Below are positions 11,102 to 23,141 of a stretch of 64,000 bases of DNA, in pieces (positions within the stretch are counted from its first letter, which is position 1; each line of letters opens with the position of its first letter). Under the pieces are notes generated by a model that was given only the letters and a program-made list of their open reading frames with translations, was not told the origin of the DNA and searched no databases. Location of the stretch: contig NC_056732.1 of assembly GCF_019279795.1 (NCBI RefSeq), forward strand, positions 176,353,825 to 176,417,824, in the 5' to 3' direction. Both the position numbers and the translations under genes were made by a program. The DNA comes from Protopterus annectens (lineage: Eukaryota; Chordata; Ceratodontiformes; Protopteridae).

Positions 11102-11984
11102 ATATTCAGGGCTGTGGTGATAAATGAAAAGGGAGCATAAAAAGACTGTCTGGTTAGTAGCAGTTAAGTTTATTTTTTTTCCCTGGCAGGCAAATCAACC
11201 AGATATTATGACCAGCAGATGGCTCAAAATACCTCTCAGCTATCCCTGTCTCTTTTTTTTTGCCTGTTCACTTATAATAGTTTTGATTTTCCAGTAAATT
11301 ACTGAGAATTACAATAAGGCAGTGATGCTGGACACTGGAATGCCACACTCCTCAGTCTTCAAAAAATGCACATTAATACAAAAACTGTTGTTCTATTAGC
11401 TTGAAACTGAAAACTGAAAACTTTCTCTGATTCTTGACCAAAGGAGTTGAGAGCTATGCAGCTCACACAAATGTATATAATAAAGTAAGCTGGAAACTAT
11501 TCCTGATTTCTTCTCAGGAGTCCCTAATTTTGCCTCATTTGTGGTCTGTCTTACATAAAATGTGTGTTTTTCTGGCAAATCATTTAGAATTACACATACT
11601 GAATAATGACAGCCATTTTAGTTTCATGCTTAATTTCCTTTGGGAAAAGCATAACTAGTTACATTAACAACTTTCTAAGTATATGAGTGCATAATTTTAA
11701 GTCTGTCCCTGATTTTGTCCCTCTGTCCCTGATTGTTGTTCTAAGTGTGACATAAGTTTGAACACATTACTGTGTGTCCTTTAATAAGTAGTATCAAACA
11801 ATGCATTGCATATCCTGAAATTGGTGTCAAACTTTATGCTTTTGTTGGGGGTGGGGAGTGGAGGAGGTTGCAGTGTATTTAAGAGTAATAAGTTAGCCAT
11901 CATGTCTTTCACTTTCCATCACAAATATTAGCATTGCACGTGATAAGTGGCTATTTTTGGTGGTATAATAGGAGTAGAATATGT
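11102..11984. other. Anonymous sequence
   Basis: No gene is recognised. The short open frames near 11396-11658 have no family resemblance. The text ctgtccctgattttgtccctctgtccctga (shortened: ctgtccctgattttgtccct) at 11703-11732 is a small internal repeat that recalls the start of repeat R2. Confidence 0.45.
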
Positions 11985-12280
11985 GCTCACTGGCAGTATA
12001 TTTAGTAGCATTGTCATCTCACGGAGCTTGGCTCAAGCTGAGTTCTTACCTATGGCTTCTTCTGTGTGGCATCAGCGCAGTGGTGCATTGAGCAACATTG
12101 TCATCTCAAAGTGTTTGGTTCTGGCTGGCTTCGTATGCATGGCATTTGCATGCCCTCCCTTTCTCTTTGTGGGTTTATTCAGGTGTTCTGGTTTTCTTCA
12201 AACACCCCAAAGATAAGCAGTAGATGAACCGGTGTTCTTCCAGTTTGCCTATAGGTAAGTATGTGAGTGTGCTTGCACAT
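11985..12280 (+). repeat. Old V-SINE copy with partial head duplication
   Basis: From about 12074 the text follows the young V-SINE at 53833 in order: the gcagtggtgca head, tgccctccct, gtgggttt, aggtgttctggttt, ccccaaagataag and agtatgtgagtgtgct. It is heavily diverged. An extra head-like segment at 11990-12055 (agcattgtcatctcac) resembles the start of the same SINE, so the 5' end may be duplicated or two SINEs may abut. Confidence 0.6.
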
Positions 12281-12639
12281 TTTATGATAGATTTGACTAA
12301 TTATGGGCAGTCCCAAGTGTGTGTGTTTGTCTGTAATTATAAAAATAATATCACCAATTTTTATCTGAGAACTAGTAAAAGAATATTAATAAGTAATCTT
12401 TAAAATTAAGGCATAAAATGCATCTTAGAGCATCCAAACCCACAAAGCATTTGAAGGCCTAGTGTCTCCCACAACTCAGTCTGTATAAATGAATTTTGAC
12501 ACAGGCTTATTAGTATCATCTGCCATTATGCAAATCTAGTTTAAAACCAGCCCTGCTCAGAAGTGTGCACAGAAGGTCACTATAGCTTGTGTGGGCATTG
12601 TTTTTGATGTGCCCAATATTTTTGATTTATTTTCCTCAC
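12281..12639. other. Anonymous sequence
   Basis: I see no feature other than short AT-rich runs. Confidence 0.45.
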
Positions 12640-12955
12640 AATTATGACCAAACCTCAGAGGTATGCACCTGCAGCCCCATTCATTTATTTCCCCTACAGT
12701 TATTACAGCACAGACTAGCTAGGTAACGTGTGTTCAAAGGATGCGTTTAAAAGCAAAGTTGAAAGGTAAGATTTGCTTTATATAGTTATGATTTTTATTC
12801 AGGTCATCACTGGATAAAAAGGTTGTTTAAATAAAAGCTAGAAAATCGTGGTTTCTGAGAACCCAGGAAACCCAGACTCCCAACTTAATTCAATGATATC
12901 CTCCACAATTATTACACTGCCATCTTGAACAGTTATATTGTGTTGAAAGGATGCA
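12640..12955 (+). repeat. Local repeat R3, two diverged units
   Basis: 12785-12955 (caggtcatcactggat ... cacaattattaca) matches 13725-13915. The end of 12640-12760 (cagttattacag ... aaaggatgc) resembles the end of the 12785 unit. The class is unknown. Confidence 0.5.
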
Positions 12956-13224
12956 GGGTGAAGATGATCAGTAAGATAAAATGTAAGAAAATGAAGGAAA
13001 ATAATGTAATATGGATGGTATAAGGAAGTCAGGATGGGGGTGACAGGAGGTCATCAATGGGATGAGCATGGGGAAAGCAGTAGGAAGGAGCACCGCAGAT
13101 GCATTCATCTAGGACACCATTTCACTTAAGGATGGTTCTGACAGAGAGACAGAGAAAACAAAGCTAGCTATACCTTGCATTTGTCAGGCATGTGCTCCCT
13201 CTCTGATACTGGACATTATACCTT

Positions 13225-13500
13225 TCAACCACTACGCACAAGAACTCTGACAAAGCCAAAAGTAATAGGGGGACCAAGGCCCAAAATCAGGGACAGATTT
13301 TAAATATTGTTCTTATAAACTTCAAGAGTAGCTAGAATAACAGTTTTTTGCATTAGCATGCATTTTCTGAAGAACATGAAGTCTGACACTCAAATGTATG
13401 CCATTATTTAGTGTCTTCAATCCTCTATAATTTGCCAGAAAAACAGCAATTATATGAAGAATAGACAAAATCTGAATATTCTGTGAAAGTCTGGACAGGT
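13225..13500 (+). repeat. Interspersed repeat R2, copy 1
   Basis: This matches 25610-25920 closely, for example cagattttaaatattg, then cagttttttgcattagcatg and catgaagtctga. It ends near gtctggacag, which recurs at the equivalent position in the other copies. It is non-coding and its class is unknown. Confidence 0.75.
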
Positions 13501-13724
13501 GTGAGATATGCTGGGCATGATGTCAGCTCCTCCTTTAGATTGCTCTTGTATGCGTTGCAGAAAGCACAACTGTACTAACTTGTTCTGTTTAAGATTACTG
13601 TTCCCAACAATGAATCATGTGCTCTCTCAAGTGTTTACCTTCAGTTTATTGGTAGTTGTTATCACAAATATTAATTCAAGGTCAAGTTTTATTTCTTCCT
13701 TGAAATAATTTCTTTCCTTAATCA

Positions 13725-13915
13725 TTATTTTTGTTCAGGTCATCACTGGATCAAAAGGTTGAAAAACTCTCTAAAAAGTACTGCATAGCATATAGAAATC
13801 TATAGTTTCTGAGGAGTCTAATGACCCCCAGAGCCTTGGCTTAATCCAGTTTTCTCCCACAATTATTATTGTACAGTCTTAGCCACATACACTATGATGC
13901 AATATGTTTGGCAAC
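13725..13915 (+). repeat. Local repeat R3, third unit
   Basis: caggtcatcactggat at 13736 and the following text align with 12785-12955. Confidence 0.55.
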
Positions 13916-16900
13916 ACACCTCATATACTACCTTGGAGATCTGAAAAGGGGGAACCCTATGTTTCCCCTGCTACCAAAAGCTAAATGAACACTATGATTG
14001 TTGATGATTACTTCTGGATTTCTCCCCGATTCTGCAGGTAAGAGGTTGGGAGCTATGATACTTATGACATGTGTAGTCATTATGTAAAATAATGAAAAGA
14101 GTTGTTCCCAAAAAGAAAAAAAAAGAATGAATTTATTACTTGTAAAAAGCCAATAGGCATATCATTCATTTTATGCAAGAACATCTTCAGATTCTAATTG
14201 TTATGTACTGCTATCAATCCTAACCAGAGCCTAGTGAAGTTAAATATAGCACGCTGGGCCATTTCCCTTTAAAATTCAAACAAATAACTACAGAGCAGAC
14301 AGGTGTGTCACCTTACACAGTGAAAGTGAAAAGTGACTGAAAAAGAATTCAACCAACAGGCTTTGGTAAAGGTATATGGAAGTGTGCAAACCTGTTTCTT
14401 TGATAGCAGGAACATAAAAAGGAAGATCTGGGACAACAGGCCTGAGGGTGTAACAGCTGCAGCTGTACTATTTAGCTACATGAACTCACCAGGGAGTGAA
14501 GCTGGCACTGGTTCAGTGCATGAAATACAAACACTCTTTATCATGAGCTCATACATCAGGATCCTGGGATTATTATTAACTCCGGTGCTGAGGGTGAGGC
14601 CATAGCAGCAGCTGATCACATGATGACATAGTATCCAGAAGTGTCTACACTGTTCATGACGATTAATGCAGCAGGATTCTTTTTTTAATTACTGTGGGAT
14701 TACCTGACTTCATTTACATATAAGTTTTAGCACTAATTATAATTTTGTCATCTTACATTATTTCAAAATAAAATCCCACAGGGAAGAATATTTAATAGTT
14801 AACAGAAAAATCAATCAGTCGACATCCGTTCTGAATACTGTCCTAAAGATCCTAAGATCATATAAAACTACATCATTTACAGATACATGCTGTCAACAGT
14901 TCCTTTTTATTTAAATGATAATTTAACAAAAAAGTAGGCCAAGTTATACCTAAAAGTACTAATGTCCATGATTGCTAACTACAAATGCACATACCATAGT
15001 TTTATAACAGCCCTTAGATTTATTTAGGCCTGTAACAAAGTTTCAGTGATCCACAGATCCTGTGGAAGCTTCCCAGAAATTGTGGTCCTGAAATTAGGTA
15101 CCATGAGCATACTGTAAGCCAGGATCTGTGTCTACTAATGGGACACTATCAAAGATACACCACCCCTATCACTGCATGAGAAGGATCAGAATGAATGCCA
15201 TTGTGCTGATTACAATGCACAGCAGGGACTCAGGAACATAGGGTAGGGGACTAATGTAGGTGCTTCTGAGAAATCGCTGTGCTATTCTGGCCACATGACA
15301 CTACAGGATGGAACATCGAGTGTGCTCCAGAAAAACCTGAATTTGACTAGTGGCCTAAACACTGGACAAGTTGATTGTGAGGAAGGAAGTGAGTGGCCAA
15401 TACTGGCTCACTCTCCCTAGGGACAGTGTTCGCTCAGGTCTTGCTACAGAAGCATCCTTTGGAAAGCATCATATATGAATACTTCATGCCAGAGCAAAGG
15501 CACATGGGTGCAAGCCTGCCAAACAGTGCATCAAGCACAAACAGTGGCTTGCAGATATGCATAAATGAGCTCCTGCACTGGCCTCAGCATTGTGGGCATT
15601 GCATCATATGTTCCTAACTCCCACTAGATAATGATCATAGCCCCTTCTCTCACCCCCCTCACTTGGGATTCTTGGATGCCTGGAAGCAGGAGGAATGAAT
15701 GGGGTGATAAAGTATGGAGAGGTGTGATGTTCACTAGGAGGACAGAGCCAAAAACCCATATGAAAGGAAAATAAATCCTTGTGTTCCTAGTCATAGTAGA
15801 ACAAAAATAGCTTCTGCAAGCAGTTTCCTTAGCTTACAAGCTACAGGGTTAACATGCAAACATTTTATATTCCAAAATCTCTAATAGTCTGTTTGACTTA
15901 AATTACGTGTTTTAGCAAAATGCAATTCCCCCTTTCATTTTCATGACCTTGTAATTTCTAAATATGCAAACTGTCTACGTGGTTAAAATGGTCATTGTTC
16001 TGGTAGTACTTTTGAGTACAGATGTTGAATGAAGGATAAGTGACAGGGAAAATCTGAATACTTAAAAAAAGATACACAGTCCAATATAATGGTCTATATT
16101 AAATCTGTTTAACAATCAATATTAAAAAGTCAATTTTAGCAATGTTCTTCATATTTTTGCAATGTTAACTCTGCTTTTAACAACACTCTGAATTATAGTG
16201 TTAAAATTAAATTCCCCTCGGCATAGACATTAAAATTAGTTCATTCTTATTGCATGCAGTTCTCAACTGTTTAGACATCCCACATAAACAATGGCCGCCT
16301 GCTAAAATAACACCAGATCAGACTACACAGATAACTTGTTCCTAGGTCTAAGTGAAAGTAATTTGAGTTTAATTCCTCAGAACTGTATAAATAGTGTCCT
16401 TCCAAAAACTTGTCCTGTTTGCACAATGCATTTTTCTATGGGCCCTGACTGAGGACAAGTCAGACATACATGTGACATTTACTTATTACTCAGGAATTAA
16501 ATCAGTTGTCCCAGTTAATGCACACTCACAAAGATGTGCACATGCACTTCATCTAGGATGCACTCAGTGCATTTTCTCCTCCTTTATTTTTTAACCGAGG
16601 AGTGAAAAATAAACAGCATGCCCACTACTTCATACTGCACATGTCCTTGTATGTTTGCCAAATACATATACTTTCTAGCTTGGACTGGCATTACCTCAGA
16701 ATAAAAGCCAGCTAAATAGCATTTATGTTAGAGTAAAGACAGGGCATCTTTTTGCACCCCTTGTTACATGGGTCACTGCCAGGGTTGACCAGCAGCATAG
16801 GCTGAACCAACCGATGGCCAGCTCTCCTATCCTGTGTGGAGGGTTTAGGCAAATCTTTTACTTGTGTGATCTCTGTTGGAGACTAGGAGCCTCACAGATC

Positions 16901-17509
16901 ATCTTCTCTGACTGTAGGGGGTAGGGGCAATGTCTTGATATCACTGCAGTAGCCATTCCTACGGCTAAGGACCCTGAATGGCCACTGTAAGAACAATGGC
17001 TCTTCACTCCATACTCACAATGGATGTATGACAGATACTACTGAGTTTGACTTTCCAGGGAATCAGGAAGTCCACTTGTAAAGTATCACAGCTGGGGGTA
17101 CAAAAAAAGTCACTCAATGATTTGATGTTGGAAGCAGTCGGAAACTAGGGGAGCAGCTGAAGGGTGGCTGGTGGATGGAGGGAGGTATATAAAAAAATAG
17201 CATATCTATTCAGGAAATGTGCAATGAAACAGACAATATGATGCATATGATATTAAGTAATGATCATACTAATAATGTTCTGTTTGCTTTTCTTAGTGGT
17301 TAGAAAATAAAAAGAAAAGAAATGTACAATATATTTGCTAAAGTACATGCAGGTATGTCTCAGCTGGTAGCAGTGCTGTAATTCCTGAATTACAACAGTT
17401 ACTGTTCTGAAGTACAAAAGTTACTGTTTGTCATTTTTGCATTTAAGTTACCTGGCACTTGCTCACTAAAGCAATTATATAAGTCAGCACTAAAAAATTA
17501 AAAGCACTA
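13916..17509. other. Anonymous sequence, 3.6 kb
   Basis: I see no credible gene, RNA gene or classified repeat. Open frames such as 14333-14605, 15393-15617 and 16394-16594 are short and resemble nothing known to me. This is the longest stretch without a recognised element. Confidence 0.45.
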
Positions 17510-17596
17510 CACCCTCACAAACTCCGCCTGGAGTACCTTGCTCCCCCCATTGGCCATTTTTTTCAATTATAAAGAAATTCCCAATACTATTCTAGC

Positions 17597-18571
17597 ATGT
17601 CCAAAGGTCAGTTGTCAATCTCCTCTCCAGTCCAGCTGGTGAATCTGGGAATCTTGAGGCAATGTTACAACTGCCTCATGTACACAGACAACCCTCTCCT
17701 CCTCCCAACAAATTCCAACACATGTGAGAGATGCAACCATATAGCCAAACTGGAGGCTAAGCTCTCTCAACTCAGTACTGGCGCAACCAGTCAGGAGGAG
17801 AAGGAAACCACACTCACTACAATTCCAGTCTCACATAGACCTACCACGACAGCAAACCAAACACATACACACACAAAAACATACTTGGAGGCTCTAAATA
17901 AAAATCTGCCTAAGCAGCAGAGACCTCCAAAGCAGACACCCAAGCAACCACTACCCCAAAACAAAACACATGCAACACATCGCTCACAAAGCCAGTGTGC
18001 CAAACAGTCACAGCCCTTAAGGCTAAACAACACACCTGATACACTTGTAATAGGTGACTCTATCATCAGGCACACTGACATCCCACTCACCAGGCTGAAC
18101 AAGGAGAAGGTCACGGTGAGCTGCCTGTCAGGCGCTAGGATCCGCCACATAACACAAGCACTCAGGTCACTCCAAGGCAAGTACAAATATGACTCGGTCA
18201 TTGTCCATGCTGGTGTGAATGACCTGAGACGTACCTCCCTGGACTACATGAAAAGAGACATAGAGGAGCTCTCTGAGCATGTAGTCCAGGCCGGTATGAC
18301 CCTGACCTTGAGTAGCATCTTACCCTCACCAAGAATGATGCCACAGTATGAAGACAAGATTATCAATTTCAACAATTGGATTAAGTATTGGTGTCATTCA
18401 AAGGGGATCCAGTGCCTGTCAGCCTGGGATGACATGCTCGACAAGCCACGATGCTTTGCCAGGGATGGCTTGCACCTGTCACCCTTGGGCTTTCGGATAT
18501 TGGCAAAGGCTCTTGCTACCCCCATAGTGCCTTTTTTAGGCAAGGCTCAAAAGACAAACCCACCTCCATAG
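17597..18571 (+). CDS. CR1 ORF1 protein with SGNH esterase domain
   Basis: A 324-codon open frame with no stop. Residues 23-46 carry a CxxC ... CxxC pattern (CYNC, CERC) that could bind zinc, followed by a short leucine-containing helix. Residues 70-140 are rich in T, P, Q and K and look unstructured. From about residue 150 comes an SGNH-hydrolase-like domain: GDS at 153-155, the GVND block at 206 with its asparagine, and DGLHLS at 290 with the catalytic-type Asp and His. Esterase-like ORF1 proteins are known in CR1-group LINEs and probably act in RNP formation or membrane and lipid contact; the substrate is unknown. The first ATG is chosen because it precedes the cysteine motif. This is the only long element ORF in the window without a visible lesion. 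Confidence 0.85.
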   Translation: MSKGQLSISSPVQLVNLGILRQCYNCLMYTDNPLLLPTNSNTCERCNHIAKLEAKLSQLSTGATSQEEKETTLTTIPVSHRPTTTANQTHTHTKTYLEALNKNLPKQQRPPKQTPKQPLPQNKTHATHRSQSQCAKQSQPLRLNNTPDTLVIGDSIIRHTDIPLTRLNKEKVTVSCLSGARIRHITQALRSLQGKYKYDSVIVHAGVNDLRRTSLDYMKRDIEELSEHVVQAGMTLTLSSILPSPRMMPQYEDKIINFNNWIKYWCHSKGIQCLSAWDDMLDKPRCFARDGLHLSPLGFRILAKALATPIVPFLGKAQKTNPPP

Positions 18572-18600
18572 GTATCCCAAGGGATAAGAAACTAAGAGTA

Positions 18601-21418
18601 ATGCTACTCAATGCCAGAAGTCTAAACCTCAAGATGCACGCACTCGAAACTCTCCTTAGCATGGAGAACATCGATATCTGTGCAGTAACAGAAACCTGGT
18701 TCAAGGCTCTCGAGAGCACCCCAACACTACCAGGTTATACCTCGTACCATGCTTTTCGGCCCCAAAACTTGGACCAAACCACAAAAGGAGGGGGAGTATC
18801 AATATTCGTCAAAGATACCCACACCTCCAGGTTGGTGGCACAGCACGAAGCATCAGAGACTATCCATGTGCAACTAACAGTGGGTAAAACTGCCTTCCAG
18901 TTTATAGCCTGCTACAGACCACCCTCCCAAACCCAGGAACCCCACTCGGCCTTCCTGAGAACACTGGAAAATATGAAGGTCTCCCCAAACACCATTATAT
19001 TGGGTGACTTCAACTACCCAACCATAGACTGGGAGCATTACTCTAGCTCCAACACCCTAGCCCAAAGGTTCCTAGAATTTATAAACTCAAATGCTATGGA
19101 ACAACTTGTTACCACTCCCACAAGAGGGGAAAACATACTGGACCTGATCATCACCAACATGGGGACTCTATGCTCCAGACCAGAAGTGTATCCCTCATTG
19201 GTAAGATCAGACCATAAACTAATTTCACTGGATATTCACATCCCGACCCCACCCCATGCCCAGAAAACCACCGTGAAAAACTTCTCTAAAGCAAATTTCA
19301 CACTCCTCAAAACCAAGGTGGAATCCTGCAAAGCCCCCGGGCCTGTGGATAATACGGCCCAGACCGCAAAATCCTTTATAAACGCATTCTATGAACACCT
19401 TCAGGAATGCATGGATCATGCAATCCCAAATAAAACCAAGACCCAATCCTCCAAAGGCAGATGTCCTGTCTGGTGGACCCCAGCCATAAACAAACTATAC
19501 AATAGAAGGAGGAAGCTACTACATGATAGAGCAAAATCCCAAAAAGGGAAGACATCTCTGATCAGTATTAGCAAAAACTACGGGCACTCATAAAATCGTC
19601 TAAGGCCAGCTTGGAGAAAAATTGCACAGGACACTAATGATAATCACAAGGCTTTCTTTAGTTATGTTAGGAACCTGGGTGGGAATTCCCAGATATGCTC
19701 AGAATTAGTCCAAAATGACAAAAAATACACCGAACCCACAGACATTGCCAACATCCTAGCTGACAGGTTCAGTGCAAACTTCTCCCCCCCTCCCCACCAA
19801 AAGGGCTAATATCTATCCCAGCAGAGTGCTGCCCCCCTGACATCTCAGATGCTCAGGTAAGAGCTGCCCTCTCCAAAGCAAGAAACACAGCATCAATGGG
19901 ACCAGACGGTGTCCCGGGCTGCATCCTACATGAACTCCAAGAAGAGCTAAACCCAAACCTAAAACTACTGTTCAATCTCAGCCTTACTACAGGATATGTA
20001 CCCAAAGAGTGACGTACAGCAACAGTGGTCCCTCTCCACAAAGGTGGTGCCTCAACGGATCCTGGAAACTATTGCCCCATAAGTCTCACTAGCTTGGTCT
20101 GCAAAGCTATGGAAAGGATCATCATGGACCTTATAAATAAAGATATTGGGGACCTACAGACACTGGATCCTACCCAGTTCGGCTTTGTTAAGGGCAGATC
20201 CTGCCTCTTGAACCTGGTCGATTTCTTTGAAACAGTCACCAAGGCCATTGACAAGGGAAGGTGGTCCACACAGCCTACCTGGACCTCGCAAAAGCCTTTG
20301 ATACAATACCCCACTCGGGCATTATAGATAAGCTCACCAGCTTAAATATAAACCCCTATGTCACTAGATGGGTTGCAAACTGGCTCAAGGACAGAACCCA
20401 CATGGTTAGAATAGCTGGAGCCATGGCAGACTCCAAACCAGTTACAAGTGGCATCCCACAAGGCTCAGTCCTGGGACCTCTCTTGTTCGGTATATATTTC
20501 TCGGAGGTACAGACCAACATGGAAGGACTGTGGCTGACCAAGTTCATAGATGACTGCAAGCTGGGCGCCATAATCGACTCTCCAGCCGACACAAGCATCC
20601 TCCAAAAGGGCCTCATAGAAACAGACAACTGGTGCCAGAGCCATGGCCTCAAGCTAAACGCCAAAAAGTGTAGTCATCCCCTTTGGCAAAAACAAAGTGT
20701 CCACAAATTACCACATAGGTGGTAATCCATTAAGTACAGAAGAAGTAATTAGGGACCTGGGGACCCAAGTTGATAGCAATCTCTCATTTGACAACCACGT
20801 GGCCAAAGTGGTTAGAAAAACATTTTATATAGCCCACCTAATCATGAAGGGATTCACATCTAGATCAGGGGAGGTCATTGTGCCTCTTTACCCATCCCTC
20901 ATTAGACCCATAATTGAGTACAATGCCCCTTTTGGGATGTACCTTACCAGACACCTGCAACAACTGGAAAGACCCCAAAAGTACCTCACCAAGAGGATCA
21001 AGGGGCTCAAACAGATGCCGTATGCTGCCCGGTTAAAGAAACTCCAGCTCTACTCAGTGGCAAGAAACTCCAGCTCTACTCAGTGGCATACCACCTGCTC
21101 AGAGGCGATCTGTGCCTGACGTATAAAGCCATGTCCAACCCGGAATTAATGGGCATGCTGCACCTCAGAAAATCCAAATCCCATCGAGCTACGCGCTTGA
21201 GGGACTTGAACCTCAGCACTGAAATAAATAGGACATGCTGGAGGGACAGATTCATAACCCAGAGGCTCCCTTCACTCTGGAATAAAATCCCAGTCCAGGT
21301 TAGGCAGAGTCCCTCATTGACTCTCTTCAAGAGGAATCTTGATGAGTGGATGGGAGATTGTAGGTTTACCCCGGGTATCACTTCTGTGTCACTGTTAGAC
21401 AGAGGCACAGTATACTAA
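18601..21418 (+). pseudogene. CR1 ORF2 (endonuclease-RT) copy 2
   Basis: The order is an APE-type endonuclease (LLNARSL, TETW, GDFNYP near residue 140, SDHKLI near residue 205), a linker, the RT (NY-PISLTSL, GFVKGRSC, FDTIPHSGI, SGIPQGSVLG) and a C-terminal domain. The lesions are: a one-base loss near 19580, a frame change near 19800 in a C-run, a TGA at 20010 where TGG is expected, a one-base loss near 20258, lost bases near 20671, and a tandem duplication of about 26 bases at 21033-21085. The catalytic box reads FIDD instead of FADD. The enzyme would nick chromatin DNA and reverse transcribe LINE RNA in the nucleus; this copy is inactive. Confidence 0.9.
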
Positions 21419-21469
21419 CCTTGAAAAAGGGCATAGCAAAATTAATTTATATGGGTGGCGAAAGCCATA

Positions 21470-21545
21470 CACACTCTGGCTAGGCTTATAAATGCCCTAG
21501 GGCAGATAGCCTAGTATGAACCTATGAACCTATGAACCTATGAAT
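21470..21545 (+). promoter_or_regulatory. CR1 3' hairpin and 8-mer tail
   Basis: The segment ggctaggcttataaatgccc is followed by agggcagatagcctag. CTAGGCT pairs with AGCCTAG and GCCC with GGGC, giving a terminal hairpin. The tail then repeats an 8-mer (cctatgaa) about three times. The hairpin plus tail is present in all CR1 copies here and is the probable recognition site for their RT. Chicken CR1 also ends in an 8-mer repeat. Confidence 0.7.
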
Positions 21546-22922
21546 GCTAAATATTGCAGTTCTGATGTTGCAGACATGAGTATCCTTGCAGTTCTTAAAC
21601 AATGGCAGCAGGGATGCAGCCCATTCAGTGTATTTTACTTTGTGCAATACACCAGCACTTTTCAGCTTCAGTAGTTACCTTTCTACCTGGACCTAACAGC
21701 ATGATGCATCTCTGGCTAAATGTTTTCCTTCATGCTCATCAGTGCTGTCATCCTCTTTTCCAAACACCTACTAAGAATATCTCAATAATCATATAGGCTG
21801 GTGTTCAGAAATATGGTGGATGCAGTTGTTGCCAGCCTGCCACCTTTTAGCATGTTTGCACAATGCAACCTGATGTTCATGTTGGCAACAGGGCAAGGTA
21901 GAAAGCTTATTAAATATGCTGCTTGTAGCTGCAGTAGCCACTGTGGGAAGAATGAGTAATACATTACAGCCGCATGGAATTAGAGGCAACAACTGTGCTC
22001 TTTAGTAGTGCTAGTGCTTCCATAAGGTTCTGCTCAATCCCACAAAAGATGTAGTGGAAAAGGATTGAAATGGGATAATAGGAAGGTAGTGAAAAGAGAG
22101 AGCAAGCAGAGGGCAAAACATAAGGTAAATAATTACAGAATGAGCAAGATGGAGGTGGAGAAAGAGAGAAGTTTGTTTCAGTCCCATGCCCATTTTATAT
22201 GTATGAAGAGAATGTAAACTGAGAGAAGACAGTACCAGAAGAAGGAGGAGGAAGGTAAGAGGGTTAGGGTAGGTAGCAGGGGGCAAACAAGCATAGAAGA
22301 CAGGAAACAATTGATAGGGAATGTGCTGACACAATCAAGCATGGGTACAACAATGGAGAAGGAGATGTCACACAAAGGAAACACAATGGTGATGGGGGCA
22401 ATTGCTCAGCAATTGGGTGGACATAGACACAAAAGGGAGGGGAACACTGGGAAGGGGAATAAAATGGGGTGTGCAGCTAAAGTCTCTACTAGTTGTGACC
22501 CAGTGGAAGTTTATTCCTTGCCCTGGGCATCCTTACCATTGGGCCTGTCTCTGATGGTAATATTAGTGCAGAGAAGAGGCACAATCCCATAAGCTGCTAG
22601 AGAAGGGTCTTTAAGTGGTCAATTTGGGTATCCAGCGACCTGTCCAAAAGCTCCCAAGCCCCCATATATTTCCTCCAGCTGCCACCAGATGACATATGTA
22701 TCACCTCCACTATCATTGCTGACAGCAGATGCTATAAAAGCACGTCTAGTATGTCCTGTACAATGTCTCTGTCAACTCTGTTGTGGTCCACAATGTTGAT
22801 GTCTTGAGGTGCAAGCTATGTTAAGCATTGTTAGATGACACTGCATCTCTAGGTGTGATGACACAAACCATTGTAGCTCATGGCTGCAATTAGAGTATGT
22901 TGGAAATGCAAATTAAGTAATG

Positions 22923-22924
<2 letters not shown>
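21546..22924. other. Anonymous sequence
   Basis: No gene or classified repeat is recognised. Purine-rich stretches (about 22070-22290, gaggaggaag and similar) make long but meaningless frames on both strands. Confidence 0.45.
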
Positions 22925-22977
<53 letters not shown>

Positions 22978-22993
22978 ACACACACACACACAC
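22925..22993. repeat. CA microsatellite, imperfect
   Basis: A (CA)n run with one interruption (cgta) at 22974-22977. Confidence 0.97.
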
Positions 22994-23141
22994 TCCTCTC
23001 TCTCTTCACTGACACAATGTGCCTTTGAAGCACTTTTTCTGTGATGCCCTCTCCCCCCTTAAACTCAGTCCAGACACACACACTTTCTCCTACATTCCTC
23101 TCATATCTTCACATGTGCTCTGGGAATTAAATGAAACATTA

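Larger units (their letters stand above)
17510..21545 (+). mobile_element. CR1-type LINE copy 2, nearly full length
   Basis: This is the most complete CR1 in the window: a 5' leader, ORF1 (17597-18571), ORF2 from ATG 18601 to 21418, a 3' UTR and an 8-mer tail. ORF1 and ORF2 are separated by 29 bases. The left boundary is a guess, since no duplication marks it. The protein sequence is close to copy 4 (37331-40203), so the two belong to one recent subfamily. Confidence 0.93.

Noticed and set aside
12640..13915. CRISPR-like array from the R3 units
   Set aside because: There are only three diverged units with irregular spacing of hundreds of bases, in a eukaryotic sequence.
14333..14605. Possible host exon (90-codon frame)
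   Set aside because: I see no family resemblance, no convincing splice sites in a consistent phase and no neighbouring exon.
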